This document shows positions 31,421-41,849 of a stretch of DNA of 64,000 nucleotides, one piece after another. The stretch covers positions 4,898,001 to 4,962,000 of the forward strand of contig JAGTYA010000024.1 of the NCBI GenBank assembly GCA_024291935.2. Direction: 5' to 3'. This DNA is from Okapia johnstoni (lineage: Eukaryota > Chordata > Mammalia > Artiodactyla > Giraffidae). The notes below the pieces were generated by a model that saw only the letters and a list, made by a program, of their open reading frames with translations, made no database searches and was not told the DNA's origin. Every line of letters starts with the position of its first letter. Within the stretch, counting starts at the first letter, position 1. A program made the translations under genes and the position numbers.

Positions 31421-31462
31421 AGGGCTTACCTGGTGGCTCAGATGGTAAAGAATCTGCCTGCA
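31421..31462 (+). mobile_element. 42-bp SINE head fragment inside L1
   Basis: AGGGCTTACCTGGTGGCTCA GATGG...CTGCCTGCA is only the tRNA-like head of Bov-tA, with L1 text resuming at once (TATACCCACCAGTAG). No clear target-site duplication. Confidence 0.85.
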
Positions 31463-31875
31463 TATACCCACCAGTAGTATATGAGGGTTCCAGTTTTTCC
31501 ATATCCTCACCCACAATTGCTATTGTCTACTTTTTGCTTATAGTCATCCTAATGTATAGAAAACAGTATCTCACTGTGGTTTTAATATTCTTTAATGACT
31601 AATGATGTTGAGCATCTTTTCATGATCTTATTGGTCATTTGTATATCTTTTTTAGAGAAATGTCTATTCAAATCTTCAGCCCATTTACAAATTGAGTTGT
31701 TCGGCTTTTTGTTGTGGCATTGTAGGACTTCTTTACATATTCTAGATATAAGTCGCTTATCAGATGCATGATTGGCACAAGTTTTTCCTGATTCTATAGT
31801 TTGTATTTTCACTTTCTTGATGAAGTCTTTTGAAACACAAAAGTCTTTCATTTTGGTGATGTCTGACATTTACTT

Positions 31876-32058
31876 TTTTCTTTTAGACTATAGCCTATCA
31901 GGCGCCTCTATCTATGGGATTTCCCAGGCAAGACTACTGGAGTGGGTTGCCATTTCCTTCTCCAGGGGATCTTCCCAACCCAGAGATGAAATCCGGGTCT
32001 CCTGCATTGCAGGCAGATTCTTTACCACTGAGTCACCTGGGAAGATCTTTCTGCCTAT
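31876..32058 (-). mobile_element. Bov-tA SINE, antisense, nested in L1
   Basis: Antisense body CTATAGCCTATCAGGCGCCT to head TTACCACTGAGTCACCTGGG AAG. Probable target-site duplication ATTTACTT at 31868-31875 and 32059-32066. The 3' tail is shortened. Confidence 0.92.
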
Positions 32059-32082
32059 ATTTACTTCTAATTTTAGCCCTTA

Positions 32083-32294
32083 GTACTTCCCTGGTGGCTC
32101 AGTTGGTAAAGAATCTGCCTGCAATGCAGGAGACCTGGGTTTGATCCCTGGGTTGGGAAGATCCCCTGGAGAAGGAAAATGGCAACCCACCCCAGTATTC
32201 TTGCCTGGAGAATTTCATGGACAGAGGAGCCTGGCAAGCTATAGTCCATGGGGTCACAAACAGTCGGACACATCTGAGCGACTAGCACTTTCAC
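32083..32294 (+). mobile_element. Bov-tA SINE, sense, nested in L1
   Basis: CTTCCCTGGTGGCTCAGTTG through GAGCGACTAGCACTTTCAC. Target-site duplication TTTAGCCCTTA at 32072-32082 and 32295-32305. It lies 25 bp from an inverted SINE. Confidence 0.95.
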
Positions 32295-33329
32295 TTTAGC
32301 CCTTACATTTAGGCTTATCTACTTTGAGTTAACTTTTGTATATAGTGTGCAACAGGGATATAATTTTGTTGTTTTACATATGGCTAGCCAATAGTCTCAG
32401 CATCATTTGTTTAAAAGACTACTCTTTCCCTCCTCAATTAATTATCTTATCCTTTTTGAAAATCCATTCACCATATAGGTAGTGCTATATCTGGACTCTA
32501 AATTCTATTTCACTGATCTATGTCTTTATCCTTATGCCAAAACCCCACTGTTTTAGTTATATTGTAGCTTTGCAGTAAACTTTGAAATCTGTAAGTAAAA
32601 GCCTCCCAAGTTTATTTTCTTTTTCAAGATTATTTTGGCCAGTCTGTATCCCTTGCATTTCCTTATGAATTTTAGGATAAACTTGTTAAGTTATGACAAA
32701 AAAAAGACAGCTGAATTTTGGTAAGGATTGTGAATCTGTAGTTCAATTTGGGAAGCATTTTTATCTAAACAATATTTAGTCTTCTGGTCTATAAACTTTC
32801 CATTTATTTAGATCTTGCTATTTATTTAGATATTTAATTTATTTCAACAATGTTTTGTGGGCTTCAGAGTGTTTTGCACTTATTTTGTTAAATTTATCAC
32901 TAAGTATCTTATTCTGTTTGATGCTATTATTAATGGAATTATTTTTTTAACTTCATTTCAGATTGTTCATTGTTAGCATGTAAAAATACACTAGATTTTT
33001 GTGTATTATCTTGTATCTTTCAACTTTGCTAAACTTGTTTATTAGGTTAATCATTTTTGTGTGTTTGGATTCCTTAGAATTTTTCATCTGCAATACCCTG
33101 CCATCTGCAAATAGGTTTAATTTAATTTTTCTTTTACCATCTAGATGCCTTCTCTTTCTTTTCTTGTCTTATTGCCATGGTTAGGACCTCTAGTATAATG
33201 TTGAATAGAAGTAATGAGAGCTGGCATCCTGGTATTGCTCCTGATTTCAAGGGAAAATGTTCAGTCTTTCACTAATATGTCTAACGTTATTTGTGGAGTT
33301 TTCATAGATGAACTTGGAATAAAGAAATT

Positions 33330-33355
33330 TCTTTCTTTCTTTTTTTTTTTTTTTG
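33330..33355. repeat. (TTTC)n/poly-T run in L1
   Basis: TTTCTTTCTTTC followed by about 16 T. Confidence 0.85.
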
Positions 33356-33725
33356 GTTGTTGTTGAGTGTTTTTATCATAAGAAGATGTTGGGTTTTGCC
33401 AAATGCTTTTCATGTATCTGTTGAGATGATTGTGTGATTGTTATCTTTTATTCTATTAATAAGCTATGTCATGTTGATTTTCACATGTTAAACCAAACTT
33501 CCATTCTTGGGATAAGTCCCACTTGGTCACAGTGAATAAACTTCTTTATATCCAGTTTGTTAGTATTTTGTTGATGATTTTTACACCTATTTCCATAAAG
33601 ATTCTGTAGTTTTCCTTATTTATGATACCTCTGACTGGTTTTGGTATCAGGGTAATACTGGCTTTGTAGAATGAATTGGGGAGTGTTCCCCCCTCTTCTA
33701 CTTCATCAATATGATTTGTCCTAGT

Positions 33726-34140
33726 TGAATAAAAGATTGTAGTTTTAAAACGACTGGGGCTTTATCCTCACTCTCAGTCCTCACTTTCTGAAGAATTATC
33801 ATTCCTGCTCCTCCTGTGATTCTGGACTTGGCTACCCCCCACATAGCTGGGCACAGAGGGCTAACCATCCCAATCAGATCAAACTCCTCCCTCTCCTGTC
33901 TCCACATTCATCCTTCCTTAAGTCCTGGAGATATTTTTTATGGCATGTTTTCCCAGTGCCCTCTTCTCTGTTCCCTCTGTCCCATCCTTCTCCCAGGCCT
34001 GCTCATCCTCCATTTGTATTATTGCAATAACTTCTGCTCAGGCCTCTGGTTTCCCTTGTCTCCAGTCCCTCTGCAGAGACAGTTTTCTAAAACCCCTGTA
34101 AGAGCAAATGACAGCTCTGTCCAGTCTCTTTCACTGAGGT
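33726..34140 (+). mobile_element. L2 LINE, sense
   Basis: GTATTATTGCAATAACTTCT GCTCAGGCC and CAGAGACAGTTTTCTAAAAC ... GAGCAAATGACAGCTCTGTC follow the L2 'attattgcaataacctcc...tttctaaaa' region. A 157-codon frame beginning at 33816 lies in this copy and is not a gene. Confidence 0.6.
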
Positions 34141-34837
34141 TTCGTTTCCTGAAATTCAGGGATACCAAAATGATTCCACTGGGGCGCTCCTCTTACAGAG
34201 GGAGAACTTCTGTGTCTCCAGGGTGTCTAGAGGCAGTGGCTGAAGCAACCAGCCACCGGCATACCTATTATTTGAACTTTTCAATTTAATATTTCAAATC
34301 TATGCACATTTTATCCTCTATAATTGATTGTGGTGTTTTAATATCAAATAATGGGCATTTTCTCTGGTCTTGGACTAAAAATGATGCCCTGGGAAGATGC
34401 CTGGTGCCTACTCCCTGGCTCACTGCTATTCATTCCCCAGTGAGACCAGGAGTTAGACTGGTAGGATTAGGGCATCTCCTTAGATGTCAGTTTTACTCTA
34501 AGGTCAGAAAAGGTCTTATTTTGTATTAAAATAATCATGAATAGGTTGTGCTGACAATTTCCCAGGGTTGCACAAGCCCCAGGCCTCTAACTCCCCCATA
34601 TCACCATCTACCACTTCACCTCCTTTCTCCTAGTGTCACCCATAGATCTCAAACAAGACATTTGTGGCCATCACATACATGTTGCATGCACACCTTCAAG
34701 GTACACAGAACACACACGTATATGTGTACCCTACAGCACTGCTCAAACAGCCTGCAGCTGTCCCCATTTATCGCTGTTCCCTGGACGGAGCACAAATACC
34801 AATGCAGTCCCTTTGCATGGGATGAAGGGAACTAATA
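34141..34837. other. No gene or repeat seen
   Basis: Unassigned, AT-rich to mixed. No domain in overlapping frames. Confidence 0.4.
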
Positions 34838-34995
34838 TTTTTTGAGCACCTACTGTGTGCCACACAACAAACTGAGCCCTTCATATGTGCTTTCTTCTTT
34901 AAGCTTTTCAACAGCCCTTTGAAATTCATTTTACAGATAGTGAACATGAGACCCAGAGAGATGACCCCCATCACACAATGGGTGGGTTGCTGGCC
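34838..34995 (-). mobile_element. MIR SINE, antisense
   Basis: TTGAGCACCTACTGTGTGCC, TTCATTTTACAGATAGTGAA and AGACCCAGAGAGATGACCCC in antisense MIR order. Confidence 0.8.
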
Positions 34996-35584
34996 TTGAA
35001 TGGTGCCTCTAGATCCTGTGGCTCCTCCCTTACCTCATCCCTACTTTTCCGCTGAACAGAAGTAATCAAAGGGGCAGAACTTTTCAACTGTTAATTTAGA
35101 CTAATAGAATGAGCAGCCTCTGTGGTAGTGGTTAGTGATTATCTCACCACTAGAGGGGATCTAGACCTCAGCTGGGCGGGGAGGGGAGGCCCTGGTAACT
35201 TCTAAGGCCTCGGGGGCCCAGGGAACCTCCAAGCATCTCCTGTGAGTGTGTTGTTTGCATTCTAAGCTGTTTATGCTCATTGGGACCCAGAAGAACTTCT
35301 GATACATCTCCCCCAATTCCTTCACAACCCGATGCTGCTGTGCTCACACTAAAAGAGAAGCTGCTTTTTTGTGTGTAAAAATCTTCTGGGCAATCAAGTC
35401 TTTTTAAAACTTAAATTCCCACTTGGGAATGGACAGAAGAGACAGGAAAAGGCTGTTCCCTGCATTCAGGAGAAGTACTTCTCTGATAGGAACCCCCAAA
35501 GGAGCCATTGCCTGCACCCACCCCCAACCCAGACCCTCTGCAGAGAGGGAGGGAGGGAGGAAGCCTGGCCAAGCGGATCACACA
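34996..35584. other. No gene or repeat seen
   Basis: Unassigned, with a GGGAGGGAGGGAGG purine run at about 35546-35560. Confidence 0.4.
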
Positions 35585-35770
35585 GTCTTAGCATGAACCC
35601 CATCTCTCCTCTCACCAGCTGTATGACTTCAGGCAGGTTTCTTCCCTTTCTGAGCCTCAGTCCCCTCGTCTGTGAAATAAGATGGTAATAGTCTTGTTAT
35701 TAATTTTCACTCTCATTAGATTGGGAGTGAAGGCATAGAGGAAGACAGGCTAAGCTCCTGGCACATCCAA
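35585..35770 (+). mobile_element. MIR SINE, sense
   Basis: CAGCTGTATGACTTCAGGCA, GAGCCTCAGTCCCCTCGTCT GTGAAATAAGATGG and CTCCTGGCACATCCAATGTA follow MIR order. Confidence 0.8.
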
Positions 35771-35811
35771 TGTATTGCCATTATTTTTACTATTCTCTTT
35801 AGTGTCTGATT

Positions 35812-36569
35812 ATCACTTTGCCAACAAAGGTTCATCTAGTCAAAGTTATAGTTTTTGAGTAGTCATGTACAGATGTGACGGAGAAGGCAATGGCACCCCA
35901 CTCCAGTACTCTTGCCTGGAAAATCCCATGGATGGAGGAGCCTGGTAGGCTGCAGTCCATGAGGTTGCTAGGAGTTGGAGATGACTGAGCAACTTCACTT
36001 TCACTTTCCACTTTCATGCATTGGAGAAGGAACTGGCAACCCACTCCTGTGTTCTTGCCTGGAGAATCCCAGGGACGGTGGAGCCTGGTGGGCTGCCGTC
36101 TATGGGGTCGCGCAGAGTCGGACACGACTGAAGTGACTTAGCAGCAGCAGCAGCAGTACAGATGTGAGAGTTGGAACATAAGGAAAGCTGAGCCCTGAAG
36201 AATTGATGTTTTCCAACTGTGGTGCTGGAGAAGACTCTTGAGAGTCCCTTGGAGTGCAAGGAGATTAAATCAGTCCATTCTAAAGGAAATCAACACTGAA
36301 TTCACTGGAAGGACCCTATGCTGAAGCTGAAGCTCCAATACTTTGGCCATCTGAGGTGAAGAGCTGACTCACTGGAAAAGACCCTGTTGCTGGGAAAGAC
36401 CGAGGACAGGAAGAGAAGGGGGTGACAGAGGATAGGATGATTGGATGGCATCATCAACTCAATGGACATGAGTTTAAGCAAAGTCCAGGAGATAGTGAAG
36501 GACAGGAAAACCTGGCGTACTACAGTCCATGGGGTTGCAAAGAGTCAGACGTGACTGAATGACTGAATA
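35812..36569 (+). mobile_element. BovB LINE 3' portion, sense, split by Bov-A2
   Basis: BovB from CTTTGCCAACAAAGGTTCAT (end of ORF2) to GACTGAATGACTGAATAAC. A Bov-A2 at 35879-36155 separates CATGTACAGATGTGA from its continuation GAGAGTTGG. Joined in register, the BovB part is about 470 bp, 5'-truncated and with frame damage. Confidence 0.95.
35879..36155 (+). mobile_element. Bov-A2 dimeric SINE, sense, nested in BovB
   Basis: Two BovA monomers with a CACTTTCACTTTCCACTTTC linker and an AGCAGCAGCAGCAGCAG tail. Exact 12-bp target-site duplication GTACAGATGTGA at 35867-35878 and 36156-36167, duplicating BovB sequence. Confidence 0.97.
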
Positions 36570-36604
36570 ACAACCCCAGACTTTCCAAGCTAGACTTTGA
36601 CAGA

Positions 36605-36740
36605 TGACAGAGTCTGAGGGCTGCGTCAGAAACACCTGTGAGGATTTCTGAGATGCGTTGTCCAGAATCCCATCCGAGGAGAAGCTGATTCCTTACACTG
36701 GAACGGGCCTGGGGAAGATGCTGAGACTCAGCAAGGTTGT
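36605..36740 (+). mobile_element. MER5-like (hAT-Charlie) DNA transposon remnant
   Basis: GTCAGAAACACCTGTGAGGA, GTCCAGAATCCCATCCGAGG, CTGATTCCTTACACTGGAAC and GGGCCTGGGGAAGATGCTGA follow MER5A order by memory; strongly diverged. Confidence 0.5.
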
Positions 36741-36854
36741 CCACCTTGACTAAAGCCCAGGGGTCTGTAATGTCTCATGCTCAGCAGGTTTAGCTTTGAG
36801 ATAGACTGGGACCTGGGACCCTTTGCTTCAGTGCTTGCACCTGGACATTTTCCT

Positions 36855-37197
36855 CCAGCAACAGAATACAGAGAAACTAGAAGGAACTAAAAAGAACTGC
36901 CTGCATGCACAGCTGGGGCAAATTATTAACCAGATATAAAAAGACCAAAAACCCATACAGCACCACCAAGGGCAGATCACCTAAGCTGCTTTTGTGGCCT
37001 GAACCCTGGACCTACGCTAACCTTCACCCCATATTAGGAACCAACTCACCCTCCCTTCAGGGAGCAAACAAAGGAAACTGTTACTTATTCTCACTCTCCC
37101 CTGCTGTAGCAAGGGGCCCCAATAAAGCCTTGAATTTCTTGCCTGGTCCCTTATCAATTTCTATTGACAAAGGAGGCCAAGAACCTGGTTGGTAACA
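36855..37197 (+). mobile_element. ERV LTR fragment, sense, with TATA and poly(A) signals
   Basis: Sense LTR: AACTAGAAGGAACTAAAAAG, a TATAAAAA box at 36935-36942, AATAAA at 37121-37126, CTTATCAATTTCTATTGACA and the terminus GGTTGGTAACA at about 37197. It matches a ruminant ERV LTR family from memory. The 5' boundary is not clear, so it may be 5'-truncated. No internal retroviral sequence adjoins it. Confidence 0.75.
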
Positions 37198-37377
37198 ACT
37201 TGGTCCCTGCCCTGGTAGTGCCCAAGGGCCAGCTCTGGGAAGGCCTCCCCTTCCCCTGGCCTTCCTCTGAGGTCTGGGCTGAGTCTGTACAGGGTGCAAA
37301 CCACAGTCTATCTCGCTCTGGTGGGTGCCCAGGCCCGGGTCTCTCTGCTCAGCCCGAGCCTTTGGTGATGGAGACAG
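37198..37377. other. Short unassigned spacer
   Basis: Nothing recognised. Confidence 0.4.
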
Positions 37378-37625
37378 CATGAGCTCTGGAGTCAGGCTGA
37401 CCAGGTCTAGATCCTGCTCTATCATTTACCAGCTTTGGCAGCTGATGCCCTGGGATTACAGTGTGTGCTCTGATGTCACATGGCCTGCGGTTGGTTGATT
37501 CCTGGCTTTGCCATTGACAAACTCTGTGACCTTGGGCAAGTCTCTCAACTTGCTGTAAGGACTGAGTTAATGCATGCAAATCATACTTGGAAGAGAGCCA
37601 AGCCTGAAGTAAGCACCTGCGAGTC
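37378..37625 (+). mobile_element. Two adjacent MIR cores, sense
   Basis: GAGCTCTGGAGTCAGGCTGA...ATCATTTACCAGC and then GGCTTTGCCATTGACAAACT CTGTGACCTTGGGCAAGTCT...AGTTAATGCATGC form two overlapping or tandem MIR copies. Confidence 0.75.
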
Positions 37626-38799
37626 TCAGATGTACTTGTGATCAGCTGTGCATCTCAGGTATGTCACCTAAGCATAGTGAACCTCAGGTAAGTCCCCTAG
37701 GTATTATGAATCTTAGTTTCCTTAGATCAGTACAATGGGGAGAACCGTTCCCACCTTTGGAGACTGGTGTGAAGATGGACAAGATGAGGTCTCAGAAGCA
37801 CCTGCATGCCTGGCTGCTGCCTATTAAGCCACGAGGTGGGTTATGAGTTTGGTCTATACCACCCCCTTTTGGCTCTACCATTGCACATCCACCTGTCACT
37901 CCCATCCAGCCTCAGACGTCCAGTCCTCCTCACCCTTTACCTGGTGATAGTATCATCATCTTCCTGGAGTCAGTAGAGGGCCAAGTGAGCAAGTGCTCAC
38001 AAAATGTCTGGTGCAGGGTTGGGTCCTAGAAAATGCTCAAAAGATAGGGGCTTATTATCATCAGTTGGGATGTGGTTTCATTCTTAGGACAGTGCAGTGG
38101 ACAAGGAGGACATCCAACTTCTGCTGCCATTCTGCCCCTATGGGGAGTTGGGGTGAGTCCCTTCCCCTTACTGAGCCTCATTTTTCTAATTGTACCATGG
38201 GCTTGAGCTGGGATGGATGGCCTGTCCAGTTCTGACTCTGAACACAGCATGCAACTGATCACCCCATCGGTCCTTTCTTGACTCATCTGCCCCCTATGAC
38301 CTACCCCTGCTCTAGCCCAAACTGAGGAGGTCATTTGTGTCCCTTAGGCCACAATAGGAGTGAGCCTCTCATGTCTCCAAGAGCATCCATGCAGGTTCCC
38401 AGGAAAACCTGCTTACATGTTCATCACCTTGGAAACCCTCACCAGTCTCCAGTCAGTTTTAGTTCAGCCTGGATTTAGTTCATGGCTTTGATTAGCCATA
38501 GTAGGGGTTTCTAGAATGCCTTAGTGGAGGGTGCAGATATGGTAAAATCATGTTTCATAAGGTCTAGTTGAGAGTAAAGGGGGAAGGAAATCCACGATGC
38601 TATGCTCAATGGCATAGGCTCTGTCATGTTGTCAAGAGTAAGTCTAGATCACATATGGGGAAAAAGAGACTCAGAGAGATTGTCTTTTGCCTGAGATCAC
38701 ACAGCTAGAGGCAGAGAGAGATAGAGGCAGGATACAAACCTGCCTGGTAGGAGGAGGTGAGATGGAAGGGCAGACAGCAGAGACCGTGACAGATGCTAC
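37626..38799. other. No gene seen; small MIR pieces
   Basis: MIR-like phrases at 38150-38205 (CTTACTGAGCCTCATTTTTC, sense) and 38665-38725 (GACTCAGAGAGATTG...ATCACACAGCTAGAGGCAG, antisense). Otherwise unassigned. Confidence 0.5.
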
Positions 38800-38960
38800 C
38801 CCCTGAGATAAGTAATAACATCCAATCAATGAGAAGCCCTTCCTGATGCTCCAGCCCCAGCTTCCATGTCCTGCCTCGTGTCCAAGGCTGGAGTGCCCTG
38901 TCCCCCACTACTCTGGCTCATGACTCCATCCATTCTCCTTGGCTGTCCCTCGCAGCTGGG
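38800..38960 (+). mobile_element. L2 fragment, sense
   Basis: GAGAAGCCCTTCCTGATGCT CCAG and CTGGAGTGCCCTGTCCC suit L2; weak. Confidence 0.45.
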
Positions 38961-39024
38961 ATTCTCTATCCCCACCCAACCCCTGTGAACTAAAATAGTG
39001 CCAGCCATATCAGTAAAGAAAGGA

Positions 39025-39535
39025 TGTTACAGCTATCAAACCATCACATTACAGCCATCTAGACTCTGACCCCTGAGGGAATTCGTGATGGAGACAAACA
39101 GGCTGCCCTCTGTCAAGTCCATCTAGCAGTCAGCGGCTGCAGCCACTCTAGACAGTGAACCCTAAGGAAACTCAGTATGAGTAAACACAGGATCCTGGCC
39201 CCAGATAACTGAGATGTCTATCAAAGGAATGATTTTAGTGAGTTCAGACTCTTTCATCTTCCTATACATGGAAAAGTGCTGAATTCCTTAACTTGCGATG
39301 TCTGGTTTTCTTTTATTAACATTAATCTTTTGATGTTCCAACTACCTGGTCTTTTGTTGCAAAAAAGAAAGAAAGAACAGAGAAAAACCTCCCATATATC
39401 CTAGCTCTGCTCCCACGCCTGTCTTGCCTTTTTGGAGCAAGCCTGTGAGTCATTCGAGCAGCTGTTTTCTGGATTTAACTCCTCAGATTTGTCCACTGAA
39501 TAAAACTTTTAGGTTGTGCATTATTTTTCAGTCGA
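39025..39535 (+). mobile_element. ERV LTR (class II/ERVK-like), sense
   Basis: Starts at TGTTACAGCTATCAAACCAT and ends near CATTATTTTTCAGTCGAC. AATAAAA poly(A) signal at 39499-39505 is followed by CTTTTAGGTTGTGCATT, a phrase I associate with ruminant ERVK-type LTRs. No internal region adjoins it, so it is a solo LTR or fragment. Confidence 0.7.
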
Positions 39536-39715
39536 CCCTCTCTTCACCCTTTAGATCACAGCTCAAGCTTCATCTTTTCCAGCTATGAAATGAATCACCT
39601 CTCCTGGAGTCTCCAGCAGCACCTTGCCCCCACTCCTATTTTCTGCACCATTATGCCTGGGTTTCCTGTTGTCTCCTGCCCACCTATCTATGATGCCAAA
39701 TCTGGCCTCTGTACC
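39536..39715 (+). mobile_element. L2 fragment, sense
   Basis: CACCCTTTAGATCACAGCTC AAGCTTCATC and CCTCTCCTGGAGTCTCC fit L2 'tcagctcaaatgtcacctcc'. The LTR at 39025 appears to have landed in or next to it. Confidence 0.5.
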
Positions 39716-39849
39716 CTGACACCAAATTAAATCTCAGAGACAGAGTTTGGAGTGAAGTAGAAATAGCTTTATTGAATTGCCAGGCAAAGGGGACCACAGC
39801 AGGCTAATAATGCCCTCAAAACTGTGTGTCCCAACCTGAAGCAGGTGGG

Positions 39850-40065
39850 TGCATGAGAAGTCACTTCAGTTGTGTCTGACTCTTTGTGACCCTATGGACC
39901 ATAGCCCACCAGGCTCCTCTGTCCATGGGATTCTCCAGGCAAGAATAGTGGAGTGGGTTGCCATTTCCTTCACAGGGGTCTTCCTGACCTAGGGATTGAC
40001 ATCGCATCTCTTAAGTCTCCTGCATTGGTAGGTAGGTTCTTTACCAAAAGCACCATCTGGGAAGG
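39850..40065 (-). mobile_element. Bov-tA SINE, antisense, nested in an LTR
   Basis: GTCACTTCAGTTGTGTCTGA through TTTACCAAAAGCACCATCTG GG. The head ATTGGTAGGTAGGTTC is diverged like the copy at 2851-3064, indicating the same older subfamily. Confidence 0.92.
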
Positions 40066-40164
40066 AGCGGGTAGTGAGAAGTTTTATAGTAATGGTTCAG
40101 AGGGGATGTGATCAGTTTGTGGGCATCCTTCTGATTGGTTAAGCGTGCGGTAACTTCATGGCAA

Positions 40165-40776
40165 ATGGATGAGGAAACAATGTAAAGTGACAGACTTTAT
40201 TTTCTTGGGCTCCAAAATCACTGCAGATGGTGACTGCAGCCATGAAATTAAAAGACGCTTGCTCCTTGGAAGAAAAGCTCTGACCAACCTAGCAGAGACA
40301 TTACTTTGCTGACAAAGGTCCATCTAGTCAAAGCTATGTTTTTTCTAGTGGTCACGTATGGATGTGAGAGTTGGACTATAAAGAAAGCTGAGCACTGAAG
40401 AATTGATGCTTTTGAACTGTGGTGTTGGGGAAAACTCTTGAAAGTCCCTTGGACTGCAAAGAGAGCCAACCAGTCCATCTTAAAGGAAATCAGACCTGAA
40501 TATTCATTGGAAGGACTTATGCTGAAGCTGAAACTCCAATACTTTGGCCACCTGATGTGAAGAACTGACTCATTGGAAAAGACCCTGATGCTGGGAAAGA
40601 TTGAAGGCAGGAGGAGAAGTGGATGACAGAGGACGAGATGGTTGGGTGGCATCACTGACTCGATGGACATGAGTTTGAGCAAGCTCCAGGAGTTGGTGAT
40701 GGACAGAGAAGCCTGGCGTGCTGCAGTCCATGGGGCTGCAAAGAGTCAGACACAATGAGCAACTGAACTGACTGAA
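40165..40776 (+). mobile_element. BovB LINE 3' portion, sense, nested in an LTR
   Basis: From ATGGATGAGGAAACAATG through ATTTTCTTGGGCTCC, the ORF2 C-terminal region and GAGCAACTGAACTGACTGA. A deletion removes the sequence between TAGCAGAGACATTACTTTG and the upstream part seen in the copy at 61378. Truncated and non-coding. Confidence 0.95.
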
Positions 40777-41119
40777 GTGGGAGTCAGCATCATCATCCTT
40801 TTGGTTCCAACTGGTCTGGAGTTTATGTGCTTGTGGGCAGCATACCACTAGCTTCTCCCACCTGGTGGGGGTTTCAGTTTATGCAAAACAGCTCAAAGAT
40901 ATTGTTATGTACATCCCTTGATGGGGGAAATGAGGACCCTGCCCGAGGCTGTACTACTGTTTCTTTTGACTGTTTCTCCCTTTTCTCTGCATCCCCTCCC
41001 TTCCTTATTTAGCAACTGTTGGAACCTGATGGGTTGGAACTCAAGGAAGGTCAAGGAGGCTGAACGAAAGCCTATTTCCTATAATCAAGAAATGGGAGGC
41101 ACAGAAAGGTTTTTGTGCC

Positions 41120-41268
41120 TTGGAGGGCCCACAGGGTCCTACTCTGTATCACCTGCCAGTTCCTTGAAGACTTGGACATGGACAAGCATTAATCTCTCTA
41201 TTCTGAGCCTCTAGGTACTGCCTGGTTTAGAGCAGGAAGTCAAAAACTATTTGTTGAATTCTTGAAAA
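41120..41268 (+). mobile_element. L2 3' end, sense
   Basis: GTTCCTTGAAGACTTGGACA and CTAGGTACTGCCTGG...ACTATTTGTTGAATTC fit the L2 terminus. Confidence 0.55.
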
Positions 41269-41849
41269 TAAGTCTGGGTTGAATACTTTGGTGAAGTTGC
41301 TTGCATTTTAACAAAAGACAGAGCCTCAAGCCATAGGAATGAAGCTCCAGTGGTAGAATTTCAGGCACCAGTAAACTCAGGACAGATGCTTCCTCTGTTG
41401 TCTGATGCCTGGAGGAGGAAGCGGCTGTCTCAGCAGGTGGAATTTTCCATTTGTGGCTTTCTAGTGCAGAAACAATCACATGGTCTCCTGAAAAACACAA
41501 GTGTGTCATGGAAACAAATGTATTTCCCCTTTGACTTTCTGGTGGGAGGAAACTTCTCTCTCGCCCTGTTAGGTTTTCTTGAGCTGGTTCTGGTTGACAG
41601 AATGTTCCTTCCTCACATCCTCTCCTCCCTGCCTTGTGGCAATACCATGCTGACCTTTCCTCCATCCCAGCTCTTCCACTCCACAGCCACCGAGCCCACG
41701 TAACAGCACAGCTCTGCCGGCAGGGAGGCCTTGAAGTTGGTCGGGAGCTTGGAGAAGTCTTATTCTGCAGCTCAGACTTTCCGTGCCAATCCTGTTGGCT
41801 GGGCTGCTTTTTCTAAGCTAACTTGATGTCTGTCCTGATCACTGGTCTC
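41269..41849. other. No gene or repeat seen
   Basis: Unassigned. A 141-codon minus frame and 117-codon plus frame overlap; no domain. Confidence 0.4.

Larger units (their letters stand above)
31285..33725 (-). mobile_element. L1 LINE ORF2 (RT to C-terminal part), minus strand, interrupted
   Basis: Antisense L1 ORF2 order: TTGGGTATATTCCTAGCAGC AG at the left through CATCTTTTCATGATCTTATT, TAGCTTTGCAGTAAACTTTG, and TTTGGTATCAGGGTAATACT at the right. On the minus strand this runs from reverse transcriptase to the C-terminus. Numerous stops and indels show it is dead. It is broken by a 42-bp SINE head (31421-31462) and by two SINEs in opposite orientation (31876-32294). Confidence 0.92.
39716..41080 (-). 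mobile_element. ERV LTR, minus strand, split by a SINE and a BovB
   Basis: On the minus strand: a CCAAT box (plus GATTGG near 40133), a TATA box (plus TTTTATA at 40082-40088), a poly(A) signal (plus TTTATT at 39768-39773) and a U5-like end near TGACACCAAATT (39717). Removing the SINE gives about 95 bp from TATA to AATAAA, normal for an LTR. Bov-tA interrupts it at 39850-40065 and BovB at 40165-40776. The right boundary is uncertain. Confidence 0.6.

Noticed and set aside
31285..33725. Active L1
   Set aside because: Reverse-transcriptase frame has many stops and three SINE interruptions; no 5' UTR or ORF1 is seen.
33816..34289. 157-codon plus-strand frame
   Set aside because: It lies in an L2-like segment and continues into unassigned sequence; hydrophobic Ser/Leu/Pro composition comes from pyrimidine-rich DNA.
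40248..40682. 144-codon minus-strand frame, and similar frames at 26760-27047, 61714-61953 and 10019-10273
   Set aside because: These are antisense reads of BovB 3' ends, and the same peptide pattern recurs wherever BovB lies. The real BovB coding strand is the opposite one.
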